Source of the DNA: Siphlonurus alternatus
Taxonomy: Eukaryota; Arthropoda; Insecta; Ephemeroptera; Siphlonuridae
Length of the DNA: 64,000 nucleotides
Assembly (NCBI GenBank): GCA_949825025.1
Contig: OX463788.1
Location: 33,048,878-33,112,877 of the forward strand
Direction: 5' to 3'
Each line of letters begins with the position of its first letter. Position 1 is the stretch's first letter. A model generated the notes under the pieces. That model had not been told where the DNA came from, did no database searches, and saw only the letters and a list, made by a program, of their open reading frames with translations. The translations under genes and the position numbers were made by a program. Positions 26,351 to 40,030 of this stretch are shown here, in pieces.

Positions 26351-26630
26351 TTTTTTATTTTATTTATTTATTTTATTATTTCACCCAAGGTACACACAGT
26401 ATTACAAGTAGTGGGGTGGGGGTAGCAAGCAAGGCACTAGAAGTACCATATCACAAGTGGCTGCTAACCTACAAATTTATAACAATGCTATAGCATAGAA
26501 TGCTAGAGTCAAAAACAAACAAATTAATGAACTATTTTTAAGAATATAATAACTCTTAAGAGCAGAAGGAAACTGCTTAGCATCACTTTTCTTTACATTG
26601 CAGGGCAACTTATTCCATTCAGACACAGAC
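26351..26630 (-). mobile_element. 5'-truncated LINE 3' end, second copy
   Basis: On the minus strand this reads SEWNKLPCNVKKSDAKQF and then the same 3' UTR and A-rich tail as 12451-12756. The usual stop is changed (TAA to TCA at the equivalent site) and other substitutions are present, so it is a dead, older copy. Its tail lies at the low-coordinate end (26351-26380). Confidence 0.75.
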
Positions 26631-26901
26631 ACAAATTGCGAACAGATTTAAAAAAAATAAATAAACAAAAAGGGAAGTGAATTTAATAAATGAATTTTAT
26701 CATGTCTTTATCTCTCTTGAATTTTATTTATAATTTTTAAAGTTTTTTTTTGTCATATTATTATAAAACGTTATATATAATATAATATTATATATATATT
26801 ATGTAGTAAAAATAAATACGCAAACGTAATACGTTGAGTTGTTTTTCTCATTTTGTAACTCTCATACAAGGTTTATCTTTAATGCCATAACTTTTTCTCA
26901 C

Positions 26902-27275
26902 CTTAAGGTAGAGATAATATGGATCAGCTGGCCCAATGCTAAAAAAATCCCATTCATAAAAATTATGAAAAAAATTTATAATGTTCTCCTTAACATACCT
27001 TATCAGTAGGTAAAATATCAGGTATACAAAAACGAGCTAGTTTTTGAGTTATTAATTTTTAAAGTTGACTAATTTAACATGGAAGTTCCGTTTCTCCATG
27101 TTAAATGAGTCAACTTTAAAAATTAATAACTCGAAAACTAGCTCGTTTTTGTATACCTGATATTTTACCTACTAATAGGGGATGTAGAGGAGAACATTTT
27201 AAATTTTTTTCATAATTTTTATGAATGGGATTTTTTTAGCATTGGGCCAGCTGATCCATATTATCTCTACCTTAA
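26902..27275. mobile_element. TTAA-bounded foldback element 2
   Basis: TTAAGGTAGAGATAATATGG at the left is mirrored by CCATATTATCTCTACCTTAA at the right. The two arms of about 180 bp are nearly perfect complements around a short centre at about 27088. The inner part (GCTAGTTTTTGAGTTATTAA, AGGTATACAAAAACGAG) matches element 1 at 14019, but the outer 40 bp are different. Non-coding. Confidence 0.82.
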
Positions 27276-28780
27276 CAACGAAAATAAAAATATATAAGAA
27301 AAAAAAAAATGGTAATAAAAATGCAGCACTCTGTCGTTGTGAAAATTTAAACGTCTTCCTTTGTTTCAAATTTTCTCAAAGTTTGAGAGTGTATTCCACA
27401 TATTTACGTAATTGTTGACAGTTGCGGCTTGCTTGCTGCATGGTTACGTAAATTCTGTATAAAATGTTAACTTAGATACGTATAAATTTACATCAGTAAA
27501 ATTATAATTTGCAGTAACGATTCAATAAATAGTAAGTTAATCTATATTTACGCAAAAGCTTTTTCGTTTATCAGCTGATGCTGTATATTTTACTTGGTTC
27601 GGTTTACCTCCGTTAAATCACTTTGATTTATAAAGTAAAGCGCATGCAGTCAAAAGTTCCACTCTTGATTCATTGTTGCATGCCTTTGTTTATAAGATAG
27701 AATAGTATAATCTGTTTTATATTTTGCAACACAAATTTTCATAATTTAGTTAATATTACTTTATATTATACGTTTATATTCATTGATTTATCCATAAAAT
27801 GTATGGACATAATAAGTATATTAATTTCAGTTATTACATACCCTGGTATTGATGTTTTGTATATAAAATTACTATAAATAGGAAAATAATAAAATCATTG
27901 AATAATTATAATTATGTTTTGCAAAGGTAATGTATGGTTATATTATGTATTGCAAAGTTTTGAGTCTACATTATTTATAGCAAAAGGAACGTATATTTTC
28001 TCGTTAAATGTGAACCTGCCTGCGTTGTCATCTATTTTTCTTCGACATAGTTTCCTCTTATATACTCTTGTAGATAATATATTAGATTTCCTTTGTCTTT
28101 GAGTACCTCATCTCTCACTCAAGCTTTTCATGGTGTATTTTTTTTTTTTTTTTTATCTAAGCTGTCTTTATGATCTATTTTAAAAACTCCTTTATCAAAT
28201 TTATACTTGAACAAATATTCTAAATTTATATTCATAAAACCATGAGTATACTTTTCATAAACTACATCTACAACGTACAATAATTTCATTTTCTATGCAA
28301 ACGGTTATATGATGTAATAAAAAGTGAACGACTGAATTTACCATTTGCTATAGTTTCTGTTTATTTATTCGTTTTTTATTTATATAATAATATAAAGTTC
28401 CACTGTATTGCCATATTTCCATAAGCATTTATATTATTATGCTTCTATAGAATGAAGTTTCATTAATTGATGCTAAAGACTGAAACCCCTTAAAAATCTT
28501 ACATTATATAAGTACGTGTTTTAAAAAAGAGTGGATAAATTATTTGACATAATTTAATTAATTAATAAGTCTATTGCAAAAGACTATATTACATTATGTA
28601 AACCATTTACTTTAGGTGCTATTTGTAAATGATGAAAAAACAATTTCAAAATAATTAAATTAATTTTATCTTACATGTCTATATAATTCAATGCAAGCTT
28701 GTTAACGATAAACAATATTGCCACCTACACATCAATGATGTAATATTTGGGTTAGAAATTTTCGGAATTGTTTTAATTAA
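27276..28780. other. AT-rich intron DNA
   Basis: No gene or clear element seen. Poly-T at about 28138-28154. Confidence 0.55.
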
Positions 28781-28789
28781 GGCTTAGTT

Positions 28790-29160
28790 TTGAGTTTGGT
28801 TGTAAAGGCGATGGTTTCTTGGCGCCGGGGTGTGTGGGCGGATGGGCGTGAAAGGCATGTCCCTATTATATACTAGCCGTTCACCTAAGGAGGGAAGAAT
28901 GAACATGTCGGGCTTCTTCTCATACTTTGAGAACGAAAGCAATTGTTTGTGTCTGCTGCTGCGGCCCTCACAGTGTGTTTGCCTACCCGCCCACCCGCCT
29001 GCCTGCATGTCTATTGCGAGCGAGCGTCTCAGGCTGGGCCGCGAAGCGCGCGCGACCGAGCGCAGTTCCTCTTCCTTGACTGGCTCCCACACCCTCGGCC
29101 ACTCTCACTCGCTCACTATATCCCAACTCACGACCTCGGCCACAACACAAATGACGCGAT
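28790..29160. other. G+C-rich intron island
   Basis: It contains CCCGCCCACCCGCCTGCCTG and GCGAGCGAGCG near 28988-29030. A 178-codon plus-strand frame (28830-29366) crosses it, but the frame changes abruptly to AT-rich low-information sequence and shows no domain or splice sites that would connect it to the gene. Treated as non-coding. Confidence 0.3.
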
Positions 29161-29399
29161 TTACGTACTCATCATATCACAATCTTACAATACACCCATC
29201 TCCCACACATGCTCCAATCTACCAAATTTACATCCCATGTGAATACATTCCACAAAATAGCATTATCTATATTAAGGATCGTTTCTCATGTAGTTGCATG
29301 ATACTAAATATTTTTCTTTTAACATTCTTTAACGTTTTTAATTTTGAATTTTTCCCACATTTATGAAACATTTATATAAAAATTAGCGATGTTAAATCA

Positions 29400-30590
29400 T
29401 TACTGCAATGTCGCAAGTTTGTTGTTACTTTTTTTTAAAGACATTTTTACTTTTGGCTCAACCTTGCTTCATAATAACTCTCAGTGAGAGTAAATTAAGG
29501 TGCAACAACATCACAACTCTCCCTTTGCTACACATACGTTCCCACAATCAAGCTCGAAGGAAACATCAGAAGGCTGACACGCACTCTGCATGGCAGTTTT
29601 TCAGCACAAGTAGCGTGTGTGAATTATGTCAGGGTAGCCACACTTTGTTGTCAATTTAGAGCTCAATCTTGACTCTATAAACGCAAAATCAACGAGATGG
29701 CATCATAGATTGGTCCTGCCTGCCTACATGCTCACTTTCTTACTCAACAAAATAAGAGTGACATAGTCATTGTGCCAAATCTACAGACTGTCACGCAACT
29801 AAAATTTTTTCAAGTTACAGCACCAAATATGCTGTAAGGAAGTAGACTCTAAGTACAGTTTACTTAATTAGTTTAGTAAGTTGAGAACATTTAGATTAGA
29901 TTTTAGATTTTTACGGGGCCCCAAATTTAAAGCCACTTCACAGACGAGTTCTATTCATGGTTTTCAAATTCAATTTATTTCTTCAAATTTTTCTTATTAT
30001 TATGAATACTAGTGGAGATCAGATTCAATCAAATGTGTATAAAAACATTAAATAATTTTCTGATATAAAGTACTTGCTTTCTGCTAGGCGTTATAATAAT
30101 AAAATTGAAATATTTAATAAGAACCTTTTTTCATAATATATTAGGCTCTGGAAGTAACATCGTAAATATTAATTGTTTCTTTGCCGTCTCGATGTTTTAT
30201 GTTTTAATATAATGATTATGACGTAGTGATGTCAATTTACAATTATAGGGCTCTGCCAGGGCTCGGGGGGCGGGAGGTGGGGCAGCACGGAAATGATGAA
30301 CTTTTATCCCAGCTCTTCCATGCGGAACCTGATGCTCTGTTTATAACTGCATGGCCTGCTATCTCTACCAATACACTCACCTGCACTCAACTTAATCGCA
30401 ACAAGTGGGATCTTATTCCCCTTTCTTACTCAGTTCCTTCACTTTAATCTTGTTAATTTGCATTAATTGATTGTTTTCGAAAAGCTAAACTGTAATTCAA
30501 ATATATAATATATTGTACATAATTATTTTAAAATGTTATATTTAGTGTAATTTTGATATATAAAGATAATTAAAGATATATATATATATA
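29400..30590. other. Intron DNA without recognised genes
   Basis: Mixed composition. A small G-rich patch (GGGGGGCGGGAGGTGGGG) lies at about 30267-30284. Nothing else recognised. Confidence 0.45.
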
Positions 30591-30591
30591 T

Positions 30592-30766
30592 AGTCCCTCG
30601 TTTGGAATAGTGAGCTATCTGCCTACCTGATTGTGTAGTTTAATAAAATGAGCTGTCTGCTATATATCAGGTGAGTGCAATTATGAGCTAACTATCTGTA
30701 AAGCAGAAAGCTCATAATTGCAGTGACCTGATATAGCAGACAGCTCATAATTCCGGACGAGGGATG
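30592..30766. mobile_element. Foldback MITE with TCCCTCG ends, copy 1
   Basis: TCCCTCGTTTGGAAT at the left mirrors ATTCCGGACGAGGGA at the right. Inner blocks also pair (GAGCTGTCTGCTATATATCAG with CTGATATAGCAGACAGCTC). A diverged relative lies at 61999-62163. Confidence 0.7.
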
Positions 30767-30789
30767 GTAAATTTATTTATGTATTATCA

Positions 30790-30841
30790 AGAGGCATTCA
30801 CAAAGCCTTCAGGCCACATTTAGGGCTTTGTGAATGCCCCT
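30790..30841. mobile_element. Foldback MITE, family B, minimal copy
   Basis: GAGGCATTCACAAAGCC at the left and GGGCTTTGTGAATGCCCC at the right, with only about 15 bases between. Looks like an internal deletion of the longer family B element at 56239, with TTATCA on both outer sides. Confidence 0.65.
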
Positions 30842-33800
30842 TATCATGTATAATTTACTGTCGACTTATTTTTAAATAATTTTATAAATATAGTTTATAA
30901 GTTAGTTAATTACTATATATGAATTTAAGTTTATCTGCACTTGTCGTTTAAAACAATATTTGAAAATTCAAGGTATAAAGTGAATCCTTGTACACCTGAA
31001 TATAATATAATCATGGACAAAAGAAGATAGTAGGTGCACTTTTTTATAAGCCTTTTTCTCAAGTTCATTCAAAGTATCCTTTATTACAAATTTATGCTAC
31101 ATGCATCTGACCATGAGAGGACATACTTATTATGAATTGACATTCTTAATTGTAGATGAACGCGGCATGTGATTTGTTTTTACACATAATAATACAGTAA
31201 CAGAGCAAAAATTCGCAGAATTAGAACATTAAAACAAAATAGATGAAAAATATAATTTCTGAAACAATTTTTAATTTTTACGTGTTCATTCAGTCTAACA
31301 GTTCTACAAAGTTATGTTGTTGATTAAACGAGTCCCTTTTAACAATTAATATCAGCAGAATTTAAAGTCATGATTACAAGGATTGAGTAACCATGCAGTC
31401 TATTAAAAAATCCATCATTTTAAAACCTCAACAAAATATTCAAATGCTTAGAAAAAGTTAAATAAAGTGCTTGTATTGTATTACGTAAAAAGCAATGCAA
31501 AATATGTTTTAGTATATAAAATATTAATATATTTTATACTTTAAAGAAATTAAATCCACGCAGCATTTTTAGTGGAACCTCATGAGCTCAATAGTCCTCA
31601 TTTCCAGATGAATTCATTATTTTATCCCTGGAGATACAAACGAAACCATTGCTTACAGATAACTATGCTTGGTTTCATATTATAAACTCATGTGATACTC
31701 TGTGTCCCCAACGCAATATTATTCATAATTGACGTATGCTATAATATATCTTTCACATGTCATGCATGTTATTTATGTTATGCATACTTTTTTATAGAAA
31801 TGTAACAATAACAAAATAGTGATGTGCAAGCTTTTACATAAAAATGGGTTTCACGTGGAATAAAATAATAAAATATAATGAAGAAAAATATAAAATTATT
31901 AACTATTAATTATTGTTATTTTGACTCGATCAATACCATGAAGTAATTAAAAATTTGGATTAAAAAATACTATAATGTTGTGATTGGTCAAACAAAAGTA
32001 CAAGAGTTTAACTTTTTATAATCATATTAATAAATGTTATTAATTATTAATAAAGTAACTTCATTAATTGTTCTTAAAAACTTTATGAAAATGTAGATTT
32101 GTAAGCATTTAAATTTTAAATGCGATGGGAAATGCTTGATCGTGTAATGCTTATATGTATGCCATGCAGAGTGTTATGTTAGAGAATAATTTTATTATAT
32201 TTGGAGTTTTTGACGCCAAGTAAGCAAGCGCCTACGTAGGATTTGTTTATGCAATCCGCAATATCTTGCTGAAAGATAAGTTGCCTATACATCAGTAACT
32301 CTAAGAAACGAACTCATGCCATGGAATTAATGATATTTCTCAATGGTTTCATTGGTTTGTAAGTTTAATAAAACCTCAACCACTTTTATTAAATTTAAGT
32401 TTTATGCAATATTTTTATTACACACGTTGAATAATGTTACATAAGGGAAATATTTTTAAACTATATAATCTAGTTTATAATCTTACTCAGCCATGAATCA
32501 TAATCGTTTAATATAATATATTGCCTGTCCAACGCACTACCAGAAGGCAGAAACAAACTAAAATTGGAATGGAAAATCAAATGTTTTAACCATAATTTTT
32601 TCTTTTCAACTGGAGGCTATATCATCAATCTTCATTTCAGAATATTGTTATTAAACCATTATAATTCATAATAAGCTGCTTCTACGATATAAATGAAACT
32701 TAAATGCAACATAAAACCGTCAATCCACAGAATAAATTGAATAATTTTTAAAATATATTATATTATAGCATTATAGCATTAAAATATGCACACTTTATTT
32801 AGTAAACTTTTATCAAACAATGAATCACAGCTTATACTTAAAAACTTTATTTTTTGTAGCATGTGCTAAGAATTATGAAGTAATTAGTTATAGTTACGAA
32901 CTCGCTCTGTAATTATTTTACTAAATAATTTAATAAAGTACAGAAACAAATTAGCACGTTTCGTAATTATTATTATTTTATGTCATTTTTTTTCAGTGTA
33001 ATTTTATTAAAAATTAAAAGGAAAAGAAAATATTTTTTTGTGAATTTTATTTGAAAACTTTAAATGAAACAACTTAAAATTATAAAACGTACTTAATTTC
33101 GTTTTACGTTTGAGTTAAATTATAATATGCAAAGGTAAGTATAAGAAGTTATGATAAGCTCCCACGAAAGTGTTACTCATATATCACAAAGAAAGATCTA
33201 CATTCTAAGTTCTTGAGTTGAGTTTGCAGACGATTTGGCATGAATTTAGTGTACGTATGTGCAAGCAGTAGAAAGGATAGAGTCTTGGTTTGCCACGACA
33301 GTTGGCAACGAGGCGTGAACAAACGTTCTTATGTGCGGGTCTGGTGGTGGCTATATACTGGGCCAGTATAACGATGCTCAATAGATAGCATCATGGCTGG
33401 CTGCCTCCTCACTCGTATCTCGTGACTAACTTGTAGGGGGCGATCATGTCTGCCCCAAGGGACTTAAACAAAAAGAAGAAACTGACCATAAACATACAAA
33501 CTATGCTATAGGGGTGATAGGCTGATAACAACTAACCATTTACATTTAGCAAGCAAAATTGAAGAGCGTGAATAAGAATGAATGACAAAGATAGTTAAAT
33601 ATTAGTATATTACGTTTTTATTTGCATATAAAACATGTTTTTTAAGTGATACGGTATGCGCAAACTGCTAAGAAAGCTACGCATTGTAAAACAACATGTT
33701 TCTAAACGTATCACTAAACTTATATGTTCTCACTTTTTAACTTGTAAGAGGGGAATAAAAAATCTTCTTCTTTTTTTAAATTCTTGGAAACGACCCTGAC

Positions 33801-33890
33801 GGCTATAATTCCACATACTAATCGTACTATATAAGTAACTTTATTCAATTGTATAGGTACTATAGTTGAACTGTTTTTTTGTAGGGTCTT
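30842..33890. other. AT-rich intron DNA with one island
   Basis: No gene seen. A G+C-richer block at 33220-33440 (CTGGTGGTGGCTATATACTG, GGCTGGCTGCCTCC) resembles the other intron islands. Confidence 0.45.
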
Positions 33891-33894
33891 GTAA

Positions 33895-34310
33895 AGGATA
33901 ATGGGTAACCAATGGATATAGGATAGGATAGGTAATGAAATGTGGGATGCAAGGTGATGATGGAAGTGTACCTATACCCACCACGTGTTACCGTGGAACA
34001 AGCAAAACCGCACAAGGAATTGGTTGAATTTTAGGACATTGGATTGACGATGTGGTGTGGGGTGCAATAATGTAGGTTCAGTAGGTTGATGATGCAGGCG
34101 ACAACATTCAAGGAATGGCAGGAATTTGAAAGATTCTCAACGTGTCGACTCCTGTGGGCCGACCGAAGATCAGGGTCGATTATGTGGATGCGGTGAGGCG
34201 AGAATGATGATTTATGGATCAAATTGACTGGGGATAGAGGGATAGACATCAAGGCGATTAATATATAGAATAGGATAAGGATAGTTACCAGGATAGGATA
34301 GACAATTTGA
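33895..34310 (-). repeat. Possible retroelement fragment edged by GGATA repeats
   Basis: A block of non-AT-rich sequence is edged on both sides by GGATA units (33916-33934 and 34268-34302), which on the minus strand are TATCC tails. The minus strand holds a 73-codon frame (34031-34252) without a domain I recognise. Short tandem tails of this type occur at the 3' ends of some non-LTR elements. Identity is uncertain. Confidence 0.3.
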
Positions 34311-35059
34311 GCGGAGAGTCACGTCGACGATGCTCACACTTGGCGCGCCATCTAAGCCATCTTGACTCTCCCGGAAAAAAAATCAAAATCGTGGAATTCC
34401 TTCTTTTTTTTATCTAGTTAATCAACTAAAATATTACTAGTGAGAAAGTCCATACAAGTTTTCATTCAATTCCTTGACACTCGATTTCTATATACGTAGT
34501 ATATGCCATGTAATTCACTATTCACGTCGTTCCTGCGATTAAAATGAATTATATTTTATTAAAAAAAGGTAAATCATAATAATATATTGGTAACAAACAT
34601 ACCAAGCAAATATTTTTTTTTTGTAACTTTATTTCAGTACCACAAACTAACAACACAAAAGTGAAAATGTTTTTAACGCAAAATATCAGTTGATGCTATA
34701 GTGTTTTCGATTCGAATTTCAGAATAATTATTACATCTTGTCATCTACACATATTTATATATTATATATTTAATCATAAAATAAATATGATAATTATATA
34801 TTATTTTATAATTAAATGTTACATGCTAAATGGAAAATAACGTTAAACTAAATAGTTTGCAAACAAAATATACTATAAATTAATCGTGAGCAGGATATAA
34901 TATTTGAAAACAAATTTATTTTAATCCTAATATTAATATAATGAAATGAAATTTTTTGCTGCTTGATATTTATATTTTATATACGGTTCGATCTAATTGA
35001 TTTTCTATTAATACAAATATAAATGAAAGTATGAAATGAAGGGGAGCGAATTTTTATAC

Positions 35060-35400
35060 CAAGGCAGAAAGAAGTAAGTAGAGTAGGAGGGTTGACTCTT
35101 TGAATGTTGGGTTAGAAGTGGTTGATATGAAATATAGATCTGTCTACGTTACTTTTCTCGTGCACGGCAGGCCCTCTGGCACACGTCGTCGCTTTACCCT
35201 TGACGACACTTACACAAGCATATTTCCCTCCCTCTCCACGACTCCCTCATTCCTTATGTAGCTCCACGACAACTCCAAGGAAAGTGCTCACTTGTGCAAA
35301 ATTCTTCCCCCAGCTCGTCCCTTTTCTGCCATATTTCTTTCGCTATCTCAGCTCGAGACGGTGTCGTTCAAGTAAATCCAGACAATTTTAGTCATGTTAC
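35060..35400. other. G+C-rich intron island
   Basis: It contains GGCACACGTCGTCGC and a C/T-rich stretch at 35220-35340, and ends near AGACGGTGTCGTTCAAGTAA. Short frames only, no recognised protein. A possible untranslated exon with a GTAAAT donor near 35370 cannot be excluded. Confidence 0.25.
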
Positions 35401-35869
35401 AAAATACATGCATATTTTGTCACTATTTATCGTAACTAATTATTACTTTTGTTAAATGAATTTTTAAGTGGAAGGGCAACTTTAATATAAAAATATATAT
35501 AAATTTACTATTATTATACTGCTTATAAAAACTTGCAACGCTAACAAACTTGAAATTTGTATTTAGAAATTAAAAGTGTATTTCTCAAACATAACGTATA
35601 CATTGTAAATAAATTGGAAATTGAATGCCACTGACCTTCTTCACCATTATATACCATTATTTTGTTTTTGGCAAAATAATTTGTATTCAATATCTAATAA
35701 AACAGAGGTGTTCCTGTGTTGTTCTTCTTATGAATTTTACATGCTATTAGATTGCATATATATTTTGTGTGTGTTTTTTACTCAATCGTACGAAACGTAC
35801 GTATGCATGGTCTAGTTTACTTTGAAAAAAGTACGATACCAAGAGCATAGTTCACACTTGCTTGACCAA

Positions 35870-36110
35870 ACTAACCCCTCCTGCTTTTTTGCTTGTAAGC
35901 AAACAACGTTTCGCACATATTGTTTAGCCAGCACGAGTCTAGCTCGAATCGGGCACATGCATGTACTCGCCTCTCGTTCGCTTGTGATGCCTCCCCAGCT
36001 TTATCCAGCATCTCATCTGCTGATATCAGATAACCAAATACGACTTGACTGTCATGTAGATCGAAGGTTTCTCCTAACTCCTCCATCGTATATAAGCTGG
36101 AGCATCAATC
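35870..36110. other. Intron island with TATATAAG
   Basis: Intermediate G+C block on both strands of about 240 bp, ending with CGTATATAAGCTGGAGC at about 36087-36103. Frames of 101 codons (plus) and 71 codons (minus) overlap and lack recognisable motifs. The TATA-like string could mark a promoter but such strings are common in TA-rich DNA. Confidence 0.25.
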
Positions 36111-36899
36111 TGCAATTTTCAACATGAATAGAATATTGAAAGTATTGATTCGCTTCTATCCAAGTAGATTGTCAATGCTGCAAATCTTATACGCACGAGC
36201 TTCTTTTTTGATTACGTATATATAAGAAATTTATAATGTTTATTACTGATTGAGACTTACACAAACTCATTATGAAATACGTAATCAAGTTTTTAATTAT
36301 TTTCTTTGACTACTTTGCAAGCAAAAATATAGCATAATTTCTTATACGATGTTCCAATTTATTATTATTTATCTTGGGACTTATATTTCAGGGCACATAA
36401 ATATCTTTTTATACAGTACAATGTTTGAATTTTTATACAGCTTTATTAAAATACATTATAATATATTATAATATAAATATATACATATATTTTCAATTTT
36501 CATATACTTTCATTCATATTAATAGAGATGTCGTTACATTTCTCATACAACATTTCGTTCGCAGATTATTCTCATGCCTATAGTATTTATAGATAAATTG
36601 TATAGTGAAGGCTTTAATTGTTAGAATTATATATTTCACTTTTCCTTTGCCACAGAAAAAAAAAAGAGTGAATTTGCGTGTTAGGAGCAAAATGTCCCTG
36701 CAGATTTTGCTGTTCAATAAAAAATATGCATGGCTACCTTTGGATTTTAACAGCAAAAGATTCTTTATCATACTACGTCACGTCGTTGATAGTCGCCTTT
36801 GTAAATCCACCTTATTCCTCTCATCTCGTGTAGAATGAAACACGTTCATCCAACCAACTTCTGTAGTGCTACAATACACAGTGGTGCTATGTATCTCAC

Positions 36900-37090
36900 C
36901 CTACTGTTGGATCTCACAGCTCTCTAAGCATATTGTGGAGCACTAGTAGAGAAGTTTGCTGATTCAGTCAGTACAACTAGACCGCCACCGTCTCCGCAGT
37001 GGCCGCACCGCACCACCGCAAAGTGCTGGCCGGCTAGAAGCGGGCAAGCACAGCCGCCAGAGCCACTGGATTTAGCTTTGCAGAGCTTTT
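36900..37090. other. G+C-rich intron island
   Basis: It contains TTCAGTCAGTAC (initiator-like) followed by CCGCCACCGTCTCCGC and GCTGGCCGGCTAG. No coding frame. Confidence 0.28.
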
Positions 37091-37419
37091 CTGCAGTACT
37101 TTCAAGCAGGAAAAAAAAAATATCTATAGCAGCAGTAATTTAACTACTGTAGCTAGGATTCGTAAAAGATTTCTTTTATCTCACATTTGTTATAATTATG
37201 TATTACAATATCATCTTTATAAGTCAGTTTTTGTATATGAACAGGAACCTGCAAGACACCGTTTCCTGTACAGCTCTTTATTAGAGTAAACTAATGAGGG
37301 ACTGATTTTTACCTACAATAGCCTTATATAATATATATTTAAAACTCATATTTATTTTGAAAGCAGAATAACTTTTATAATTATGATGATTGTGTAATAT
37401 CACATTGACTGCAGCGTAA

Positions 37420-37560
37420 GAGGCATTCAAAAAGCCTGCAGAAGGCCACATTTAGGGCTCGATAGTATAAGACTGGAAAATTAAGTCTAAAAATCATAGC
37501 TAAAATTGGGTCTATATAATGACTAAAGCTTGAAATAAGGCTCAACTTTTTTTAGTCTAA
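37420..37560. mobile_element. Half of a family B foldback element
   Basis: GAGGCATTCAAAAAGCCTG and AGGCCACATTTAGGGCTCGA match the left half of the element at 56239. The expected right terminus (GTGAATGCCCC) is absent before the (CA)n at 37602-37622, so this copy is truncated. Confidence 0.55.
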
Positions 37561-38516
37561 ATTTTGGATGCGCATATTTTAAATTAAAGCATATTAATGA
37601 TCACACACACACACACACACACAAAAAAAAAGTGACTTGTATGCTGTTTATTTTTTATTGTTTCATTCTTGAGATTTTGCGCGACTTTAAGTACGGGTAG
37701 TAAGGCACTCTTACAAAAGAGCATGTGGGGGTTATTGGACAATCGAATAAAATTCGCGAACGTGGTATAAGTATATGAAGCATGATATTAGTGGTTTATA
37801 CACACATCACTTTACCTATGAATTAGTAACATTACCTATATAAATTTATACTATATTTCACACTATATATAATTGACGCCATTGTGTGTATTGATTTTTC
37901 AGCTGTGCCGCTGTGCCAATGTTTCAATGTTTATACTTAAATTCCTTATTTACTTTGTTTTATTGAATTTAAAGAATGTTTCATTGAATATATACGTGTG
38001 TAAATTGTGGTAATACAAAATAACAAAACAAGAAGTAAGTTACATATATTTAAGAATTATAAACGTTAATTTCAATAAGTTCAATTTTTATTGTTTTTTC
38101 CATATTATAAAAACAGTCCTCCTCACCTGTTTCGCTTCGAGGTTTACCCACAGAAGCTGTTATGTTACTGAACTTTGTTAAATGCTGACGGAGCATGATG
38201 ATATATTTATGATGTAATATAATAAAGTGGTAGCTTGTCAACTTAAAATCTAGAGTTCATTTTACATTGAATCTTGTCAGGTTTAAGAATTTTAGAATAT
38301 AATTGTTATAGAGCTATTTTATTTATCTGGTGACGTGAACTATGGAAGGTATATAATATATAAATCGAACTTAGCTTCAAATTCCAATTCCCTAGCTCGT
38401 TTCATTGGTTACTTTTACTTAAAAAATATACGTAATTATATATTCTTGTAATTTATCATGTTTTATAATTTTTTTTAAATAAATACTCCAGCCAATCAAA
38501 ATCAAAATATGTAAAA

Positions 38517-38654
<138 letters not shown>

Positions 38655-38659
38655 ACATG

Positions 38660-39800
38660 CCTGCCTTTAGTTTTGTATGATTCCTATGTTTGATCAGTAT
38701 GTATGTACATTACATAAACACAATGAGGATTAACACTCCTGCTCATACAGCATCGCAACAATTAACAATCAAGGTAATCCAGGCTTATTACTTTCGTAGC
38801 CAGCTGTTTGCACAAACGCTGGGCCATGCCGTAGTAATAGTTATAGTACACTATATCAGCTAGCGATGAATATGTTGAATGTTTACACCAGATAGAGCTC
38901 GTGAATATATGTACAAAATATACAATGCGATGTGCCTTGATGATAATTTACAGGAGTGCAATGTGAAACTTAAAGTTGTAGTTAATTAACAATCCTCACA
39001 TTTGGTATGATGTTATACATTCTTATATTATTTCAATTAACATTTTGTAAGTTAATAAAAATGCTAATTTTAACCTAAATACATTTACTATAAATTAATT
39101 AATTAAACTGCATTTATTCTACTGGATGTGTACATACTTATAAATTTAGGATTATTTATATGTGTATAAGAACATATGATAATATATGTTATATATGCTT
39201 TGAGTTGGATCTTCAGGATTCTCAGGACACTGTTCTTATATCATAATATCAGTCAACCGAAGTAAAATTCATATACTAGCTTATCATAATTATGTGCAGA
39301 GAAAATGATACGAGCTCCATAAATATAATTACGTGTATATTCTTGCGGTATGTACCAGTATGTACAATTACTGTATAATTATATTTTTTGGTTTGTTGTC
39401 ACTAAAATGTCACTGTTATATAATTACAACTTTTGGATTGCAATTAATATAAAATAGAAGTTGCATGCATATAGATTTTAGTAACTGTAAAGTAACTGTA
39501 TTTCATTTTCATAGCAACCTAAACAGATCGCAGGTAAAATGTAAATATCATTGCTAAAAACGTTTTTTTTTTTCTTTTTAATTATATTTTAATTTACTTC
39601 TTCATTGTTATTAATATTATTGTTTAACTTACATAACTTGTTAAGCTTGCATGGTATTTAAGTAGAATAAAATTCGAAATGCACATGCATGAACAATAAA
39701 AGAGAGTGCCGATAATTCTGTACATAGCTTTTACAATCTAGAGTAATACATTTTGTACTTGTACTGTACAAATGTGAAAAAGACTGATGTAGTGGTGATT
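38660..39800. other. AT-rich intron DNA
   Basis: No gene or clear element seen. Confidence 0.55.
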
Positions 39801-40030
39801 GCTGCTGACGTTCTTGGTGTCAGTGACGTCACTAGGTTTGGCGTAAACTTGAGCTGCTGAGCCCGGCAGGCAGCCGGCGTGCGGCCTGGTGTGCTGCTGC
39901 TGCTAGGGCTGAGAGTGGGCGGCTGGGCGCGGTCCACAATGCCTCATCAAGCTAGCCAGCCAAGCGAGCACATGCCGACATCATTGACATGAAGCAGAGC
40001 ACTAGAGAAAACGAGATCTTTCGTACCAAA
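39800..40030. other. G+C-rich intron island with GGCAGGCAGCC motif
   Basis: It contains CCCGGCAGGCAGCCGGCG, GGGCGGCTGGGCGCGG and CTAGCCAGCCAAGCGAGC. The 68-codon minus-strand frame has no recognised motif. Resembles the islands at 24200 and 57950. Confidence 0.3.

Noticed and set aside
28830..29366. 178-codon plus-strand open frame
   Set aside because: It spans a G+C island and then AT-rich DNA, has no recognisable domain, and other frames in the island are equally open. Probably chance.
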